A stretch of DNA of 64,000 nt from Calocera cornea HHB12733 (GCA_001632435.1 KV423946.1:119870-183869), one strand, 5' to 3'. Shown: positions 10,345 through 22,921, counted from the stretch's first letter. Made by a program: numbers and translations. Notes: a model not told the origin generated them from the letters alone.

Positions 10345-13300
10345 ATGACGGCCGTCGCATCCCAGGGGCGCGATGACCCCTTCACGCTCGACCTGCTTGC
10401 GTCCGAGCTGCACTCACGGCCTGGGTCACCAGACTCTCCTCAGATCGACCTGCCCACCCTTCTCCCGCTCTCGCATACCCACCCACATCTCGATGTCTCC
10501 TCGCACAACCGGCCATTTCTTGTCGATGACTTTCTCCTCACCAGGGCAGCGCATACGTCCTTGCCAGACCTGAGGACGGAGTTGAGGGATTATCTGGCTC
10601 AGCTGAAGGAGGAGTTGGTTGGGCTGATCAACCGAGACTATGGCGACTTTGTGAGCCTGGGGACGGATCTGAGAGGAGAGGGCGACCGATTGGAGCGACT
10701 GGGGAAGCCAATTCCTGGAATGAAGTCAGAGGTTGATGTGTGTAACCTATCTATGCTATTGTCTTTGCTCTTACTGCTACATTTTAGAGAGCAAAAGGAG
10801 AGCTAGATGGCGTTAAGGAAGCTGTTCGAGACAAGCTTGCGGAACGAGCTGCTTTACGAGAGGAGAAGGTATGTGTATAACAAGTTACCCTTCCTGCCAA
10901 GGTCTCACACACGACTCTAGGTCTTGTTACAGCTGCTGTTGACTCTCTCCGATTCCCTCGTACGACTGGAATCCCTCTTGGCAATCGCGTCTCCGCCTTC
11001 TGAAGACCCAGACATGCCTACGATTTCTGAAAAGATCGAGTCTGTACCACCAGTAACGAGTCGCGGAGCGAAGCATCTTGCCCGAGTAGCATCGGAGTAT
11101 CTTCAGCTCCTGTATCATGCGGACAAGGCGCGGGCAGAAGGCTGCGCGTTCGTGGAGTCAAATCGTTGGGTGAGTAGCCGCCATCTACAATCAGGGACAT
11201 CTCTAACATGAGATCTCAGCGCATTGATCGGATCAAGACGACCCTATCTCGCGATTTGGACAACCTTTTCACGTCGCTCCTGGGCAGTTCGGCCAACCAG
11301 CAGAGTAATGAAGGCTTCTTCACTTCTGCTACGTCCGACCGCGGTCGACGATTGCCTGAGCTTAATGAGGTGCTACGGACGTACGATGCGCTGGGTGAAT
11401 GGCGCCAAGCAGAGGAAGTCCTGCGGAGAGAGGTGGTCAGACCATTCATTCGAAGTGTAAGAAATTGTATTACGTGGTATGTCAGCCGGTACTTACCCTT
11501 ACCCAAGACTCTACATCCTGCGGCTCTCACCGCCCCGATTTCTCCCCTTCTGCCCCGAACACCATTTCTCCCCAAGTTCTTCAACCGCTCCTCCATCACC
11601 GAAGCTCTGTTGTCGCCTCCTATTACAACGCCAGGAGCGATCACACCTGGCCTCATGGGGGCTTTTAACCCACAAGCGCCTCTCCTGCTGACAGAAGATA
11701 CGCCTCTCGCGGCAGTTTACAATCAGCTCCTGCGCTTCGCGGATCGCGAGTTACAAAGCCTCATCGATGCGTCAGAGCGGATAAGCAACGCCCATAAGGG
11801 TCGCCGGAATCCTACGGAAACGCCTAATGAGAATGGCAAACCAGAGGACTCGGAGAACCGGTTCGACTTCCTGGCAAATGTATTTTGGGCTGAGACGGCG
11901 TCTGCGCTTATGGACGAGATGGGTGGTCAGCTGTTCGCAGCGGGGCGACCGGATGAGTTCTTGATCGTAAGTAAGGCGCGGCCATATACGGGGTAGCTTC
12001 TGAAAGACGAAACAGAATTATCACACAACCAGCGCCTTCCTGCACTCACTCGAGACGCTGGCTCCGTCCCTTACAAGCGTTCTCACTCTACGCTCTCATG
12101 CATCAAGAAAAGCCTTTGATAGGCGATGGCAACTTCCGGTCTACTTCCAACTTCGGTGGAAAGAAATCGTCGCCGGTCTGGAAGACGCGTTGAGCGGAAA
12201 TGGTTTGTCAATATGAAGCCGCATATTCACATTTCTAACCCGATGCTCGTCTAGCTGTTGCAGGAGATAACTGGGATGGCTTCAAGTCGCCGCAGGCAGA
12301 TGCTGTATGGAAGGCGCTAGAACGCTGTTGGAGCGAGGATGTGTTTGTGCTTGAGCTGGGCGAGCGTTTCTGGCGGTTAACACTGCAAATCTTGAGCCGC
12401 TATCGAACCTGGCTGGCGGAATCGGTGCCAGCGGAGCCTCTTGGGCGTGCCGCTCTGTTGGCATCCGAAGACAGGGTTAGTTTGATGACTTTGCTGTGGC
12501 TCAACAGAACTGACTCTGTAAAACAGCGATCAGCGTCCCCAGCTCTCGGCTCCGTACCGAGTCGATCATCCACCCCTATGCCTCCGTCAACACCGGACGC
12601 AAAGGATGGAGGGGTGGATGACGATGAGACACTGCGCAAAACTGCATACAGCATTGTCGACATGAAGCGTTTAGAAACCAACGTCTGGGATTTGTACGAG
12701 AGGATTGGAGGCCTTCTCGAGGAGGCAGAAGAGGAAGACGAAACGGCCAAGGGTATGTCTTCTCAATCATGGCGTGACTGCGGCTCATGATTTTGTACAG
12801 AAACGTTGGATTCCTCCCTGGCTCGCTTACTCTCACCAATCCCGCTGTACAAAAATCAAATTCTGCAGATTCTTATTCGGCGATCGGCAGATCCTCTTCG
12901 ACACGTGCGCTCGATCGCGTCCCAGTATCGTGCCATGTCCAACAAGCGCGAACCTACGGAGCCGAGCTACTTCGTGCCTGGTATCATGCGCCCCGTCAAG
13001 GTCTTCTTCGATAAGGGGGGACTTGGAGAAGCGCTCAAGGAGAGCTACGGTGCCGCATGGTCAACCGAGGTGTTCGACGAGATATGCCAACGATACACTG
13101 CAATTCTGGTCGACATGAAGAAGACGGAGGATTCTCTTCGGAGATTCAAGCAGGGCAAAAAATCTGGCTTCTCCCTGTTCGGGTCATCAACGGCATCGGC
13201 CAAGGAGGAGGAAGGCAAGGACGAGGAGCGGGTAAAGAAGCAGATGCTGCTTGACGTAACGGCGCTGGGCAAGGACGCTGGGGCGCTCGGTGTGGACACA

Positions 13301-13363
13301 GGGGCGAGCGAGAACTTCAAGGGACTGATGCGGACGATCGGGCTGGGCGAGGCGAGCGCTTGA
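10345..13363 (+). CDS. COG2: Conserved oligomeric Golgi complex subunit 2 (COG2)
   Basis: Nine exons (10345-10737, 10788-10868, 10921-11169, 11220-11456, 11508-11966, 12016-12202, 12255-12475, 12527-12752, 12801-13363) give 871 residues. COG2 belongs to lobe A of the COG tether, which captures retrograde vesicles at the Golgi. The diagnostic N-terminal block spans about residues 55-125: FLVDDFLLTRAAHTSLPDLR, DYLAQLKEELVGLINRDYGDF and LGTDLRGEGDRLERL. The C-terminal part has VWDLYERIGGLL and a conserved LKESYGAAWSTEVFDEICQRY block before a lysine-rich tail. Two 51-nt introns (11457-11507 and 12476-12526) are multiples of three without stops, so read-through would look like coding. Removing the first restores a RPFIRSTLHPAALTAP-type junction. 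The acceptor before exon 7 could also be nine bases further on; both choices keep frame. Confidence 0.9.
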
Positions 13364-14296
13364 GTCCCTTTGTGAGCCGGAACACGTGCTACCGCACCGC
13401 GTCTCCGATAGCGTTGTCATGCCATACCCTTTTCTAACGCGACTAGCCCCGTTCTGTTATTGATGCGTGGCGATGGTGTCAAGATGCGCGTTCTAGGGAA
13501 TACGAGAAGGTGCGACCGGTGGGTTGGCATACCGCTCGAGTCGGACCTGGTCCAATTCTATTTGGGCGCCGGCACATTCGGCTTGGGGGAAGGCTAAGCC
13601 GAGTTTATCGGGTATTTTCAAACCTTAATCAAGTACTGTAATTGCTGTGAAGTGGGAAAAGCAAGCGCTCTGACGGGGAATGTGGCTCCTGCATTGTAGA
13701 ACGCGGTTGCAAGGGGATACTCAACATGGCGTAAGGGGTTATCGATCAATTTGGTGATGTGTGCGCAGATGTTTGGAGAACAACAGAAGAAGGCCCGTGA
13801 GACGCGCCTTGCCGCCTGCGGGTCCCTTGCAGGCGGACATGAGGCGACACAGCCACTGGCCCTCCCCGCCGCGGGCGGGCTCTGGGCGGCCTCGCACGGC
13901 AAGGGCCGTCACCCTGAAATTCGAGGCATCACACCCGAACGCGCTGCTGCTGCGTTTCAACACCTCTTGCTTGCGCTCTTCTCTGGCTGTTCGCCTCGTT
14001 GTCCGCTCGCTCCTCCACTCCCGGCCTGACGAGGAAGGGAGTCACCCCTTCTGGAATATCCATTACGTATGTCCAAACTATTTACACCGATTGTGAAAGG
14101 CCCGTTTAACGACGATCCCCAGTCTTCACACCCACGCACACGTTGCCCCTCTCATCTCCGATAATCGCCAACACAAGGCCCAGCCCAACCATGACAACTC
14201 ACTAAGCACCTTGCGTCCCCTTTTGCACCCCAAATCCCCCCGAATCCAACGCATATCCGATACATCCGGCGATCGCCGCGAGGTAGACAGCCAACA
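13364..14296. other. Intergenic region between COG2 and the Sec7 gene
   Basis: About 930 bp downstream of COG2 and upstream of the Sec7 gene, both on the plus strand. Short frames in the GC-rich part (13750-14030) have no motif. The last 150 bp before 14297 are C-rich, as expected of a fungal 5' leader. Confidence 0.4.
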
Positions 14297-17200
14297 ATGG
14301 CCACGTCGCCGTCAGGCTCTGCCTCTGCATCCTCCGTCCGCGCAGACGCCATCTCGCGCCTCAAGAGGGCCGCCTCTCTACCACGCATGAAGGATGGGAG
14401 GAGGCCTGCTATACCGGCTAACGGAGGCGCGTTCAGTGAGGGAGGAAAGAGTGAGGAGAGCTCACAGCGCGGGGCGGATACACCGACGTACGGGTACGGG
14501 GATCGATCGCATTCAGACAGCGACGTAGCGGCTCTGGACGCATCGCGAGAAGACGAACCCGAGTCAGGCCATGAGACAGTTGTGGAGATGCCATCGGAGA
14601 TGCCAGCTGAAGACGATCTGCCGACACCGATGCCTCGAGAAGACGTCAGTGGCCTGCATCATGTCGAACATAACGCGTCCGCGCCTCCCCATGTGACATC
14701 GCCGGAGACAGAGGCCGAGACGCTGCACGATTCAGAGAGCGTTGCAGAACACCGCCCCACGGACGAGGACGAGGAGCACTACGATGAGGAGCAGCATGAC
14801 GAACCGAACACGGATCTGATGGCCCAGCAACTGCTACTCAACATGCAGCTCCGCGCCTTAGCCAGTGTCCCTGCTGCTTTCCAGCAGGCGGCATTTCCCA
14901 CTGGTTATCCCCCCTCTGCGTTTCCACAAAATGTCTTTCAATCCGGGCTCGTCTCGCCCCAAATGCAGAACGCCCAGGAGATGCTCCTCAATGCGTTGGT
15001 GCAGCAGCAGCAGCAGCAGCAACAACAAATGTCGCCTCAGCAGCATCGTGCCTACCTCCCTCCTGCATCCCCAGTCGGTTGGCAACAGCGCGTAAAGTCC
15101 CCTGCCTCTCCCCTGCCGACACTCAATGATATCGCCGCCGCACATCAACGCGGTCTCTTCCGCTCAAACAGCGCTGCCGCTAGAACCGAGGCATACAATA
15201 AGTTAACCGGTGGTCGAGATACACCGTCGGTATCCCAGCCTCCTTCAGTGCTGGGTTATGCTAGCACGAGCCGTCTCGGTCGAAGCAACACTGTAACAGG
15301 TGGCGAGCGACTAGCGGCGGGTGGTCGCATGGTTGGGGTGATCAGCCGTAGACGACAGCAAGAGGACCAAAATCGAGCACCAAGTGCACTGGATATGACA
15401 ACAAGCGCTGGAGAGGAGAGCTCAGTGTCTGTCACTACCAGAGAAGAGCGGCGTTCCCGCCGCCGCCGACGACATTCCAGTCAATCGAAAGCCATCGTAG
15501 ACGACCGTGATGTCCCAACCAACGCCCCGAGCACGCCAGCCGCGTCTGCGACCCCGTTACCCCAAGACGACATCCCTCCTCTACCAAGGCCAGAGTCACT
15601 CTCCTCGACCTCAGTTGCGAATGCTCTTAGGCAGAGCATTGAAAGACGTGTCGCGCGCGAAAATTCCGACTACGAATATGGCGATGTGAGGGAGAGGCAG
15701 ACGACTCCTGGACCATCTTCAAAGCCGGGAACCGACATCGATACTGACACCGAGATCCCGCCGCTGCCGCAGAGCCCACTCGTCCCGCTGCGAAGTGCGC
15801 CGCCTCTTGCCAATTCGCATGCCCTACCGACAACCCCGTCCATCTCCGGCCTCCCCTTCCCCAACCCCCAATTCTTCACTCCTCTTCAAGGCCATGCATC
15901 AGACGTACCCTCAAATACTTCATCCAGTCTGATGGACATGCGCATGCCCGTCTACCTCGCCACAGGCAGCCTAAGCCTTGATCGCGATTCATATCCACAA
16001 ACGATAAGTGGTACACCTTTCAGCACCCCGTACAAATCACCGCGGACCGACGAATACGGCGGGGCAGCTCATCGCGCCGCCACCCCAGGTGACGACTCTG
16101 CTACCGAGAGCCCGTGGAACTTGGGAACTGGCTCTGAGTTCCAGGGAGGCCTTGGTGGTGTCTTAGGTATGCAGACATACACATTTTTGGCGTCCTACAG
16201 TCCTGACGTTGTGCGATACAGGGCGAAACCTGATGGATCAGATTGACGATATTGGCGAAGCGCTGCCGGAAGCCGAGGCGGAAGTTGGACAGGTGCTTCT
16301 TATATCAGAACCGCCCAGTCCAGTACCGGACTCTGCGGTGACTGTCGTACCGCACAGGACGCCTAGCCCTCTACCAATGGTTCCGGTCTCGGCACCTGCG
16401 ACCATAGCAGCCATGACATCTCAGCAAGTTCCGTTCCCAGCTGCAAGCCCTGCAAGATCGCCGGTGCCCAGATCAGCAACTCGGGATGTGCTTAGCGATA
16501 TTTCCTACACCTCTGTTCCGCCTGCATCGACCCCTCACCGCAGTCGGACAGAATCGATAGGCTTTTCTGATCTTGACACGGCGATCACAGACGGCGAGAC
16601 TACTGGGCGCGAGGACAAGCCGAAGAAACCTCGCAGCGGAAGCAACTTTTCTGACAAAGTCAAGAGCTTCCTGTCCCATATGTCAAGCAGGTCTGCCATG
16701 CGGCAAAGGACAATTAGTGTCAGCAGCCGGCATGAACGGCAGCAGAAGGGGGACTCAAGTCACAGCAGCGAGATCCTGAGCCAGAAGTTCGAGAGTTCGG
16801 ACAATAAGGACAAGGCAGAGAACCGCGAGAGCCGGGATAAGCCAAACAGCCGCGAAAGCCTCCAGAAGCCCGAAACCGAAGTGAACAAGGAGAGGACATC
16901 TGCTCCAATTCGCGAAGATCTCCTGCTGAAGAGCGTATCAACCGTATCCTTGGCTTCTCAGGCTTCTCCCAATTCGGGCAAGTCTCTCATGGACGTCACC
17001 AACCCTTTGCCTCAAGGCAGCATCTCACCCATGCCACCTCCGTCCGCCGCGCAAATTGCGAAATACAACAGCGTGGACAAACTGCTACCTTTCCCTGGCA
17101 TGCTCAGGCTGGAGCAGGAGCGGTCGAAGTTTAGGACTTTCTCTCCGCCCACGTCACCGATTGACTTGTCATTCTCACCACCTGCCACGTTGTCTCCACC

Positions 17201-19874
17201 ACAAGATCCGCTGGCCAGCGCCAAAGCAAGCTCGATGAAGCTCAGCACGCCATCTCCCGGCATGACCATATTGGACCTGCCTGCTGTACCTAACAGTGCA
17301 CCTCCTGTACCGGGGACCCTGGGAGAGAGGATGGGCGACAGACAACTGCACTACATTGATCTACCGGATAATCTCTTGTCCGGTAGTGACTCGTTGCCTA
17401 CCACTCGCCGAGGTGTTCAACAATGGCTGCGCATGAAGAAATCTTCTCCAAATGATATGATCCAGAAGAAGTCTTCCTTGACGGATCTACTTAGCTCTGG
17501 CATGCTCACTGAGAGTGGCACAGAGAGAGAAGATGGCGCAGGGCTTTTCGGCAAGTTGTCTATCGGACGAAGCTTGAACAAAAAGCCAAGTCGACCGCGC
17601 GTTGCGGACAGACAAGACGGACGACCGGGAACAGCACCAAGTGCAGTCAATGTTCCGGCTGTTCCGGCTGTTGCTGCGGCCCATTCAGCAGTGGGCGGAC
17701 CTGTGCCCCCCGCACCGGTGCTACCGCTGCCTATAACTCCTCCGGAGCCGTCATTCGCAACCATTCCAGCATCGCTGCCGGAGCCGCCGGCTCTGGATCT
17801 CCCATCAACGTCGGCCGCGAACAACTCCCTCGCCTCTTTGGCAGCCGCAGCTGCAATAGTGGAAGAGAAGGCGAACAATTACCATGCTCTCGCCAGTCTT
17901 GCAGCCGCAGCCGCTATCCCGGACCAGCCGGAAGGCAGTCATAGCTCTGTGGCTAGCGATCCCTCTGGACCCAACAGTCGCAATACAGACATCTCTGGTT
18001 CAGCGCTCTCAACACCGTCCGTATCCCAGGAAACGTCGTCTGCATCGCAACCGTCCCTGGACTCGCCGCCTTTGGTAGAGCAACCCCGGCTGAATGAGGC
18101 CAAGGGAACGGGAACGGTGTCGAAAGCGCCTGCTGCACTTGCGTATCGATCCACGTCTCCAGCAATATCTGCGAAGCCACCACCGCCCCGGAAGCTCTTG
18201 CTTCACAGTCAAGTTCTTCAGGTAGTTCAGGGTGACCGGCTGAAAGAACGCCATCTGTTCCTTTTCTCTGACATCCTTGTAATCGCGAAGCCAGATCCAA
18301 GAGCATTGTCGGCCCATGACAAGAGCGATCCAGCGTCCTTATCGCGGCCACTCCTCGTGAAGAGTATCGTGGAGCTTAGGAACTTGCGCCTCAAGCCGCA
18401 GCAAGATCACACTGAGCCTACGAAGTCCGACAAACACAGGTCGACGATAAGGGCCTTCGCAGATGAATTTGCGGAAGACCCCATAAGTGCAGTGGAGAAG
18501 TTAGCCCAACGAGCCGGCATTGAGGGCGATCCAGCGGCCATCGCGGACGTTCTATTTGAGACGCCTTCTCTGGATAAAAGACAACTGGGAGAATATCTCT
18601 GCTTGCGGTCGTCCAGGCACGTACTCCGAGCTTTCATCGATCGATTTGGATTTGAGGACGTCCGGATTGACATCGCCTTACGGACCTTCCTTCTTTCTAT
18701 CATTCTACCGGATCAAGAGGACAGCTCGGATCACCTCTTGAACAACTTCGCGGCGCGATGGTGGCATGCGAACTCCCGGACGATAGGCTTCGATCGCGAG
18801 CTGTCGACACGACTAGTCCTGGCCATGATCCAGCTGAGTGACGCTCTGCATTCGGCTTCCTACTCTACCCCAGGCCGGAGTGGCGCTATGAGCCCGTCCA
18901 AGCCACGGCTCTCGGTTCATGAGTGGATCGAGACCTTCCGCATCCGGGATCATAGGCAATTGGTACCTGAGATGCTGCTTAGAGCCATTTATACCGGAAT
19001 CTCCAGGTTCCGGATCGCTGAAGCACTGGATTCCAACAGCGATTCGGAGGTACCAGCCGCCATGATACCGGCTAGAATGAAGACAAGACTAACCCATGGC
19101 GAGCCATCTGAACGCATTCACATTCGCATACCCCGCCCCGATCGCAATTTCGCCCTTCGATTGTACGGGCACGGGTTAAAGTTTGACCCTGAGTACCTCG
19201 ACTTCTCCAACTCCACGGAACAGTCTTTCGTCATCTTCCCAACCACGGTCGGCCAAAAGACAATTATTTTCGGTCGTGAAGGTGGCAATTCAGCCTTTTA
19301 CACCGGCGTCCCATTGAGCAAGACCGTTCTCGTTGAACGGGCGTTTATGAAGAATACTTTCCAGCTGGCCTTCGTCAACCATCTCGGTGTCAAGCGCAAG
19401 TATCTCTTTAGCATGGACGACCTCTTCCGGGTGACCGAATGGACCAACGCTCTCACCAGTGAGATCAATAAACGGAGGTCAATGGATACAGCTATTCGCG
19501 AAAAGGACATCGAACGCAAGACTGCTGCAGATGTGATCGCGTTTGTCATGCTTCGCGACACGTTACTTCCGCGGGAGGAGAAGGAGGCCAACTCTTCCGC
19601 CGCAGATACAAGCGCAGCGAGTCTCTCTCGTCTCGTTCCCCCCAAGAGTGCCATGTCGAAAGAGGCGCCTAGCGGTGATCGACCGTACAGCGGAACGCAA
19701 ATTATCCAGATTTGCATCCAAAACAGTCTCCTATCAGGCATGATCTTACGATCGAAACCCCCGAAGTGGGACGGCGCGGTAAATGACCTTGAGAAGAGGA
19801 CATCCACGCCTAGAGTTGCATCGCCCCTGGCAATGACACCAAGAATGCGGCCGTCCGGTGTTCGTATGATCTGA
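14297..19874 (+). CDS. Sec7-domain protein with PH domains (Syt1-like Arf-GEF family)
   Basis: Two exons (14297-16166 and 16222-19874) encode 1,840 residues. The first two thirds are low-complexity and Ser/Pro-rich, with a nine-glutamine run near residue 236. A PH-like segment follows at about 1280-1345 (KLLLHSQVLQVV to RHLFLFSDILVIAKP). A Sec7 domain lies at about 1370-1545 (FADEFAEDP, LGEYLCLRSSRHVLRAFIDR, ALRTFLLSIILP), and a C-terminal PH domain at about 1590-1707 ends in the usual Trp helix (VTEWTNAL). This order resembles yeast Syt1 and other Arf guanine-exchange factors acting at membranes. The motif that holds the catalytic glutamate, RLPGEAQKIDR in cytohesins, here reads IILPDQEDSSDH, with Gln1455 in the glutamate position by ungapped alignment. 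Exchange activity is therefore uncertain. Confidence 0.8.
15002..15028 (+). repeat. CAG/CAA run encoding nine glutamines
   Basis: Six CAG codons followed by three CAA codons lie in the disordered N-terminal part of the Sec7 protein. More glutamines follow after a short gap (MSPQQ). Such runs change length easily. Confidence 0.9.
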
Positions 19875-20185
19875 CGAGTTGTCTCGAAACGTTTCTCCTT
19901 TGCCCTGTGTTCAAACTGCGGGAAGACCCCCACAACACTTGCGCGCCTTATTCTGTTTGATTCCCTTCCCATTGTCCAAATTGTCGCATGTTCATTCTCA
20001 CCTCACCGCATGTGTACTTCTAGCCATCCTTTGTACCCATCACTATACCTAACTCTCATGCGAGAAAATTAGTACCCTTTATGGATTAGCGCGTTCCTGT
20101 GCATTCGTGATTTGGGTCGTTGACTCTGATTATGTACGTGTGTTGCGTCCCGCATTTTTCTGCCCCCGACGGCCACCATGCCACC
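19875..20185. other. Short intergenic region between the Sec7 gene and MTQ1
   Basis: About 310 bp between genes on the same strand. It should contain the Sec7 gene's 3' end and the MTQ1 promoter. No clear polyadenylation or TATA signal stands out. Confidence 0.4.
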
Positions 20186-21127
20186 ATGAGACCACGCGTC
20201 AAGCAGGTTGAGAACGGACTCATAGCTGCGTTAGGGCGCAGCCAAGCTCTACAAGAGATCCGATGGATGCGGAGTGAGCTACTGAAGGATGATGGAAGAA
20301 GAGACGCTGGCGGCGCTGACGCACGTTTGGAAAGCTGGATCAATAGGCGCACAGCTGGAGAGCCGCTCCAATACATTCTCGGTAAGACGTCTCGGTCCGA
20401 TCTCTGCCCGCCTTACTCATCTTTTGAAGGCAGCCAACCCTTTGGTCCATTGGATATTATTACACGACGCCCGGTGCTTATTCCCCGCCCGGAGACCGAA
20501 GAATGGGTACGCCAGCTGTCAGCACGATTCGACTTGCGGGCGCGAGGCAGAACAGTTTCAGTGCTTGATTTGTGCACGGGGACCGGCTGCATCCCGCTGA
20601 TGCTATGCCATATATGGCCACGGGGGCAGGTCCGCGTGCTGGGTGTGGACGTCTCAGCTGATGCGGTCGCACTTGCGAAGGAGAACCTGGAGAAGAACGG
20701 CAGCAACGGGAATGAGGCCGACTTCCTGCGCGGGGACATGTTTGATGATCGCCTCTTGGCTTCCTTGTCGGAGAAAGGAAAGTTCGACATCATCACGTGC
20801 AATCCACCCTACATCCCATCACACGAGTACGCCAAGTTGTCCAAATCCGTCAAGGAATGGGAAGACCCCCGCGCGCTGGTCGGGGATTATCCGCTGCCCG
20901 AAGACCGATCGAGAATCGAGGAGATAGAAGCGGACGGATTGCGGTTCTACTCCCGGCTTGCCGATATCATACCGGGCCTGCTGGTGTCCAAAGACGGTAT
21001 GGCCGTGCTTGAATTCGGCATTGGTCAAGGGTCAGATGTTATGAATATCCTGAGGCACCTCTTTCGCGAGGCAGAGCTGTGGAAGGACCAGTTCGGGAAG
21101 GAACGGGCTTTTGCTGGATGGACTTGA
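20186..21127 (+). CDS. MTQ1: Protein N5-glutamine methyltransferase, mitochondrial release-factor type (HemK/Mtq1)
   Basis: Two exons (20186-20381 and 20430-21127) give 297 residues. The enzyme methylates the glutamine of the GGQ motif in the class 1 release factor; the fungal Mtq1 form works in mitochondria. Hallmarks are the HemK N-terminal junction EPLQYILGSQPFGPLDI, the RPVLIPRPETEEWV block, SAM motif I (VLDLCTGTGCIPL) and the catalytic NPPY at residues 190-193, followed by a methyltransferase C-terminal strand (GMAVLEFGIGQG). The 48-nt intron is stop-free and in frame; its removal, using an AAG acceptor, restores the family junction. The start at 20186 (CCACCATGA) is preferred over an ATG at 20120 because the extra 22 residues look unrelated. 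Confidence 0.9.
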   Translation: MRPRVKQVENGLIAALGRSQALQEIRWMRSELLKDDGRRDAGGADARLESWINRRTAGEPLQYILGKTSRSDLCPPYSSFEGSQPFGPLDIITRRPVLIPRPETEEWVRQLSARFDLRARGRTVSVLDLCTGTGCIPLMLCHIWPRGQVRVLGVDVSADAVALAKENLEKNGSNGNEADFLRGDMFDDRLLASLSEKGKFDIITCNPPYIPSHEYAKLSKSVKEWEDPRALVGDYPLPEDRSRIEEIEADGLRFYSRLADIIPGLLVSKDGMAVLEFGIGQGSDVMNILRHLFREAELWKDQFGKERAFAGWT

Positions 21128-22267
21128 CACCGCTACGGCCTGTTTGCGGCCCGATACCGATACAGCCACGCAGTCATTAATGTATGTATACGGATCTTGA
21201 TCGTGTATTTCCAATTGTAGAGCGACGCCGTTGCGTTTCTCCTCCTGATGCCTGCGTTAGGCCCTCCACCATGCGGCAAATCAGATCCGGTTCGGCTGCT
21301 GTACGAGGCGCGGATGCCGATTGTTATCGCGCATGGGGAAGGAGCTTTGCTGTCGTCGTACGGTGCGCCCCAACGCGTACACCGCACGTATTTACGCGGC
21401 CACATTGCAGAACGGACCATGCATGTTTGGGGTACAGTTTTTTATTCTACTCCTTCTGTATGTTCCGACTGTTCCTGGGCGGTCCAATATGGGGATGGGC
21501 GAGCCTGCAGAGAACGTGCGACCCTGTGACAAATTTTCAGCTACCCTTATCCGACGTCACCTGTGTGGATCGTGAGGGCTTCTGATAGTGTGGATACGAA
21601 GCGTAGAATGTAAGACAAGGTGCCTTTGTGTGGGAGAAATAGGGTGTATGTGGAAGAGGGCGACGATTAGCGCTGTCTGTCTCAGAGGGCGTCTGCGACA
21701 TGGGGAGCATTCTTGAGCTTGACCGCTTGACGACGCTTTGTTTATTGAACCCCCTTCCTTCTTCCGGGTAGAAGTTGCGTAATGTACAGGCAGCGGGGCT
21801 GGCGAGTCCGCTCGGCTGACCCACTTATTTTTCGTGCCCCGCAATCAGAAACGCCATCATTCCGCACTGGCAAGGTTGCGTGCTCATCATCGGCGGCGCC
21901 CCAATTACCCATCAGTGCTCGGAAGGGTGGCAGCCGGCCATGTCGGGGACGCCAGGAGTGGGTGGCACCTGACTCGACTGGCACCCATCGCGTTATCGAT
22001 GAGTGTAGCATGCACATGGCGGGCAAATTTATGAGGAATGCCAACCAGGGCGTGACAGTCCTCCGCACTCATAAAGGCCGACATCGTTGTGGAGTATACG
22101 CTGCGCCCTCTCCCCTCCGTAACGTCGCGTACATACACTCCTCGCCGCATCCCTTTGCCCTCGGCGTCGGCCTGAGACCGCACCACTCCCTGCTGCTCTA
22201 CGAACTCACGCTCTTGTTGTTGTACATCATCATCAATGTCGATGTGTACGTCGCGCCTGGGTCATTA
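21128..22267. other. Intergenic region upstream of the orphan gene
   Basis: About 1.1 kb. The reading frame of the next gene is open back to 21782, but that part has no domain and biased composition, so I treat it as leader or promoter. No repeat is seen. Confidence 0.4.
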
Positions 22268-22921
22268 ATGATGCCCTGGTCTGACACGCTCCCAGACGCC
22301 CGTTCCGGGCCCTCGATGCTCTCGCCCTCGAGCGCAACCGTGCGCCCGACGTACACGTCCAAGCCCCGCCGACAGTCGAATGCCGTGCAACCCAGCGGCA
22401 CGGGGATGCCCCCCGAGCTGGAGCTCTTCCACAACTTCGTGCGATGGCACGCGCCCGACGTGCTGATTCAGCCGTGGGGCGCCAAGTCCCGGCAGCCGCA
22501 ACTGAACTACGCGGGCGTGCCCCTCGCGCACGACCGCTTCAGCGGATCGCTGGTCATCGTCGAGCCGTACGGGAAGAACGCGATCGACATCGTGTTCGTC
22601 CTCAACCGGCGACCGCCGCAGAAGCGGTACTGCGTGCGGGCGAGGGTGTACCTCGCGCAGTGGGCCAAGGACGAGCGGAACGCGCAGCTCACGCCGGACG
22701 ACGTGCGCGCTGCGGCGTTCAGGGGCGTGCAGACGCTCATGACGTCGCCGCACTTGGAACCGGTGGAATATGTCACATCCTTGACAAAGCCGCAGGACTT
22801 GGATGAACGTGAGTACCCCCGCGCGCAATGATATCCCAGCACTTACCGTTCCCCTCCAGCTTCTCCGCTCGAATCGCGCGCAGAGAACGCACCATCATTG
22901 CAGTGGTCAATGTCGATGTGA
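22268..22921 (+). CDS. Hypothetical protein (about 200 residues)
   Basis: Two exons (22268-22808 and 22860-22921) join at a GTGAGT donor and a CAG acceptor. The coding part is very GC-rich. I do not recognise the family. The centre (about residues 55-165) is well ordered in appearance, with ELELFHNFVRWHAPDVLIQPWG, then alternating hydrophobic stretches (GSLVIVEPYG, AIDIVFVLNRRP), then a charged helix-like segment (DDVRAAAFRGVQTLM). Both ends are Ser/Pro-rich. No signal peptide or transmembrane segment is visible. Two adjacent ATGs (22268, 22271) could start it. It lies convergent to PRA1. A real gene is supported by splice signals and codon bias, not by homology. Confidence 0.55.

Noticed and set aside
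20120..20185. Upstream ATG for MTQ1
   Set aside because: The added 22 residues look unrelated to the family and the ATG at 20186 has a better context. A mitochondrial presequence there is possible but not convincing.
21782..22267. 162-codon upstream extension of the orphan gene
   Set aside because: No domain, uneven composition, and it contains a hydrophobic stretch unrelated to the rest. I chose the downstream double ATG, though an extended form cannot be excluded.
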